Source: CAXBYZ01 sp963980215
Lineage (GTDB): Bacteria; Patescibacteriota; Microgenomatia; UBA1400; CG1-02-47-37
Reading direction: 5' to 3'
Length of the DNA: 14,543 nt
NCBI GenBank assembly: GCA_963980215.1
Contig: CAXBYZ010000018.1
Span: forward strand, 1 to 14,543
The translations under genes were made by a program, and so were the position numbers. Shown here one piece after another: positions 12,743 through 14,543 of the stretch; the stretch's first letter is position 1, and each line of letters opens with the position of its first letter. The notes beneath the pieces are model-generated. The model did no database searches, was not told where the DNA came from, and saw nothing but the letters and a program-made list of their open reading frames with translations.

Positions 12743-14506
12743 TTATCTCCTCTCCACATTATACAACGGACCCACAATTTGAATATTAGCCGGCGCCCTC
12801 ACATTAAAATAGCTCTTAAACTCTGATCCAGAAAAACTCTTTGAACCAGCATCTCCAGAAATATTTACGGAGTTTGTCTGACCACTCCCAAAATCTGCTC
12901 CAATTGAAACTCCACTAACACTATTAAACGGAGTTATTCCTTTACCCCTAAGTTCAGTCTTCACCCTCTCTTCATTCCAGATCTCTCCTCCATACGGATG
13001 AGGTTTATCTGTCTGGTACAAGTGATCACTCGCACTAGAGTCCGCTTTAGCCAACATCAAAGCATTGGTTATATCCGCCACCTCAGAGGACTTTAACCAG
13101 GCTGATTTGCTATACTCACTCCTCGAGCCTTGTGCCGCATAAAAACAAGGCGAATCTTTGTCATAACTCTTTGCCTGCAAATCACCAAAACTACTCACCT
13201 CTCCACTAGTATCACGAGTTCTTTTTGTCCAAGCTGTACTTCCTCCCCAGATATCTCCAGAAGTAAAAGTGTAACCCCCGTCGGTAGATGAGTACCAAGC
13301 TTTAATCACCACTCCTCCATTAGTCATCACTTGCCCCCGAGTTTGTTCAACCGCTTGCTTCCACTGGCCAGTTTTAGGTTCACTCTTCCACACTTGGCAA
13401 GATTGAGTCGTACAAATCTCGCCCGCACCATTATTAGTATAAGAAAGAGCATAAGATCGAGCCGCCACCGCTTGGGCTTTCAAAGACTCCATAGGCCAAC
13501 TCTCCGGTATCTCATATATCCCCAACATATATGTCTCCAAATTCATCTCCCCATGCCCTTGAACTTTAATATTAATTCCCTCTTTTCCTCCCTCAAAATT
13601 AATATCTTTAAAGTAAGCTCTTAAAATATCCTGATACCCTTGCCCCGCTTTTGCTCTACCATAAGCTCCATACTGGTTCATTCCTACTCTGTGTGGAATT
13701 CCATAAGTAAAAAAAGCATAAGCGTTCGAAAAACCAGGGTTGTACTTATCATCTCTATCATCCACACAAGCCATCGTTCCCGCTCCCAAACTGGTTGGCA
13801 AATTTAAGCTGGCTTGCCTTTGAGAAATAATCGACTGTTGTTTAGCAGACAAACTAGCTATTTGTGAAGACAAACTTGCCTGATATGACTTAGCTCCCGC
13901 AATCTCTCCTGCAAAAAAATCTGCCTCTTTGTCTAGTTTCGCTTGAAGATCTGCTAATCTAATCTTATTCTCTTCTGCCGTCTTTTTATCTCTAGACAAC
14001 TGGATCAAATCCAAACTAATTTGAGCAATTATATCTTTATCTCTATCTGTCACCACTTGGCTATAAAAAAGATCTCGGGCCAATCCCCCGTTAGAAAACA
14101 ACACAAACAAGCCCGACGGTGCTCTGGATGATTTATAAAAAGATAAAGCCCGCTCAGCTAGTAACACATACTGCTCACCAAACTCTTTTTCTCTTTTTGC
14201 AATACTAGCCTCCAAACTTCGCAATTCATCTTTAGCCTTCTTTATCCCCGCTTCAGCTGCACTCAAGCTTGCTTGTAGTTTACTCAGTTCTGCCTCCAGA
14301 GGTTTTGTCGCCGCCACACTCATCTCTCTGGCTTGAGATAATTCATTTATCTGCTTGTTAATATCATCCAACTCATCCGCCCTTACCGGGCTCAACCATA
14401 AACCCATCATAACCACTAAACTCAATAGTACTCCGACTAAGGTTACGAACTTTAAGAAGTTCGAGTTCGTAACCTTCTCTCTTAAGACAAACAACAATTT
14501 CTTCAT
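12743..14506 (-). CDS. Secreted SpoIID/LytB-domain protein with N-terminal coiled coil
   Basis: A 587-residue exported protein. It has a basic N-terminus, a hydrophobic core at about 18-38 and a likely signal-peptidase site after VRA (43). Residues 45-235 form a long coiled coil like the N-terminus of PcsB/CwlO-type wall hydrolases. The SpoIID domain covers about 262-550: PHRVGMNQYGAYGRAKAG, then YMLGIYEIPESWPMESLKAQAVAARSYAL, in which E332 matches the catalytic glutamate of SpoIID lytic transglycosylase, which cleaves glycan strands lacking stem peptides. This bacterium need not sporulate; LytB-like relatives remodel the wall in many groups. It heads the envelope operon, with a predicted leaderless start. 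Part of the signal-peptide coding region is a perfect palindrome. Confidence 0.92.
   Translation of the reverse strand: MKKLLFVLREKVTNSNFLKFVTLVGVLLSLVVMMGLWLSPVRADELDDINKQINELSQAREMSVAATKPLEAELSKLQASLSAAEAGIKKAKDELRSLEASIAKREKEFGEQYVLLAERALSFYKSSRAPSGLFVLFSNGGLARDLFYSQVVTDRDKDIIAQISLDLIQLSRDKKTAEENKIRLADLQAKLDKEADFFAGEIAGAKSYQASLSSQIASLSAKQQSIISQRQASLNLPTSLGAGTMACVDDRDDKYNPGFSNAYAFFTYGIPHRVGMNQYGAYGRAKAGQGYQDILRAYFKDINFEGGKEGINIKVQGHGEMNLETYMLGIYEIPESWPMESLKAQAVAARSYALSYTNNGAGEICTTQSCQVWKSEPKTGQWKQAVEQTRGQVMTNGGVVIKAWYSSTDGGYTFTSGDIWGGSTAWTKRTRDTSGEVSSFGDLQAKSYDKDSPCFYAAQGSRSEYSKSAWLKSSEVADITNALMLAKADSSASDHLYQTDKPHPYGGEIWNEERVKTELRGKGITPFNSVSGVSIGADFGSGQTNSVNISGDAGSKSFSGSEFKSYFNVRAPANIQIVGPLYNVERR
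14439..14476. repeat. 38-base palindromic element inside the signal-peptide coding region
   Basis: AAGGTTACGAACT (14439-14451) and AGTTCGTAACCTT (14464-14476) are perfect 13-bp inverted repeats. An alternative inner hairpin pairs CGAACTT with AAGTTCG around TAAG. The element encodes about residues 11-23 of the SpoIID-like protein. Confidence 0.8.
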
Positions 14507-14512
14507 AATCTC

Positions 14513-14521
14513 ATTCTAGCA
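14513..14521 (-). promoter_or_regulatory. Extended -10 promoter of the envelope operon
   Basis: TGC-TAGAAT on the minus strand, with six bases to the ATG at 14506: a predicted leaderless start. The second palindromic repeat copy lies where a -35 box would be. Confidence 0.5.
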
Positions 14522-14526
14522 TTAAT

Positions 14527-14543
14527 GGTTACGAACTTTAAGA
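14527..14543. repeat. Second copy of the palindromic element, cut by the window edge
   Basis: GGTTACGAACTTTAAGA is identical to 14441-14457, 17 of 17 bases. The copy runs out of the window, so its right arm cannot be seen. Confidence 0.75.

Noticed and set aside
12742..12777. Longer start for the PH-domain gene
   Set aside because: It would overlap the end of the SpoIID-like gene by 35 bases, while the ATG at 12741 has a strong GGAGAGGAG and lies one base after the stop codon.
1..14543. CRISPR arrays, insertion sequences, integrases or attachment sites
   Set aside because: No regularly spaced direct repeats, transposase motifs or tRNA-end duplications were seen.

Overview
The window looks like a compact, AT-rich bacterial chromosome segment, most likely from the Candidate Phyla Radiation (Patescibacteria), perhaps a Microgenomates lineage. 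Signs are a DUF5652 membrane protein, several small unassigned membrane proteins, very short intergenic gaps, tRNAs mostly without encoded CCA and a free-standing LAGLIDADG protein. The placement is inferred from gene content, not from a search. Nearly all genes lie on the minus strand, whose transcripts are G-rich and C-poor; only two protein genes are on the plus strand.

Layout, in direction of minus-strand transcription (right to left). An envelope block comes first: a secreted SpoIID-like protein (12743-14506), a bacterial PH-domain membrane protein (12022-12741), an 82-residue membrane protein (11777-12025) and a membrane-anchored protein with a degenerate PP2C-like N-terminus (9868-11763). 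These run into smpB (9419-9868), the tmRNA gene ssrA (9002-9391) and comF (8306-8998). The plus-strand gene at 7309-8313 appears to fuse a phosphopantetheine adenylyltransferase to an archaeal-type GTP-dependent dephospho-CoA kinase. Next come tRNA-Ser(UGA), tRNA-Ser(GCU), a membrane protein, tRNA-Arg(GCG), tRNA-Ser(CGA), a Nudix hydrolase, an HTH-LAGLIDADG protein and tRNA-Ser(GGA). The last block is dnaG-rpoD, converging on the DUF5652 gene, then tRNA-Asn and a C-terminally short ATP-grasp-like protein.

Two themes link the genes. One is translation and its quality control: four serine tRNAs that together read all six serine codons, tRNA-Arg, tRNA-Asn, and the trans-translation pair SmpB plus tmRNA. 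The other is a promoter pattern: most operon heads and RNA genes have an extended -10 element (TGN followed by a TATAAT-like hexamer). At protein genes this hexamer lies only 6-8 bases before the ATG, which predicts leaderless mRNAs. Genes inside the envelope operon use Shine-Dalgarno sequences or stop/start overlaps instead. The sigma factor encoded here keeps the His and Glu residues known to contact the extended -10.

The most notable points are the CoA-synthesis fusion, the leaderless promoter pattern, perfect palindromic elements placed in-frame in the N-terminal coding regions of two neighbouring envelope genes, and the long tmRNA tag. There is no convincing T-run terminator, CRISPR array or insertion sequence. 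No stretch over 300 bases lacks a gene.
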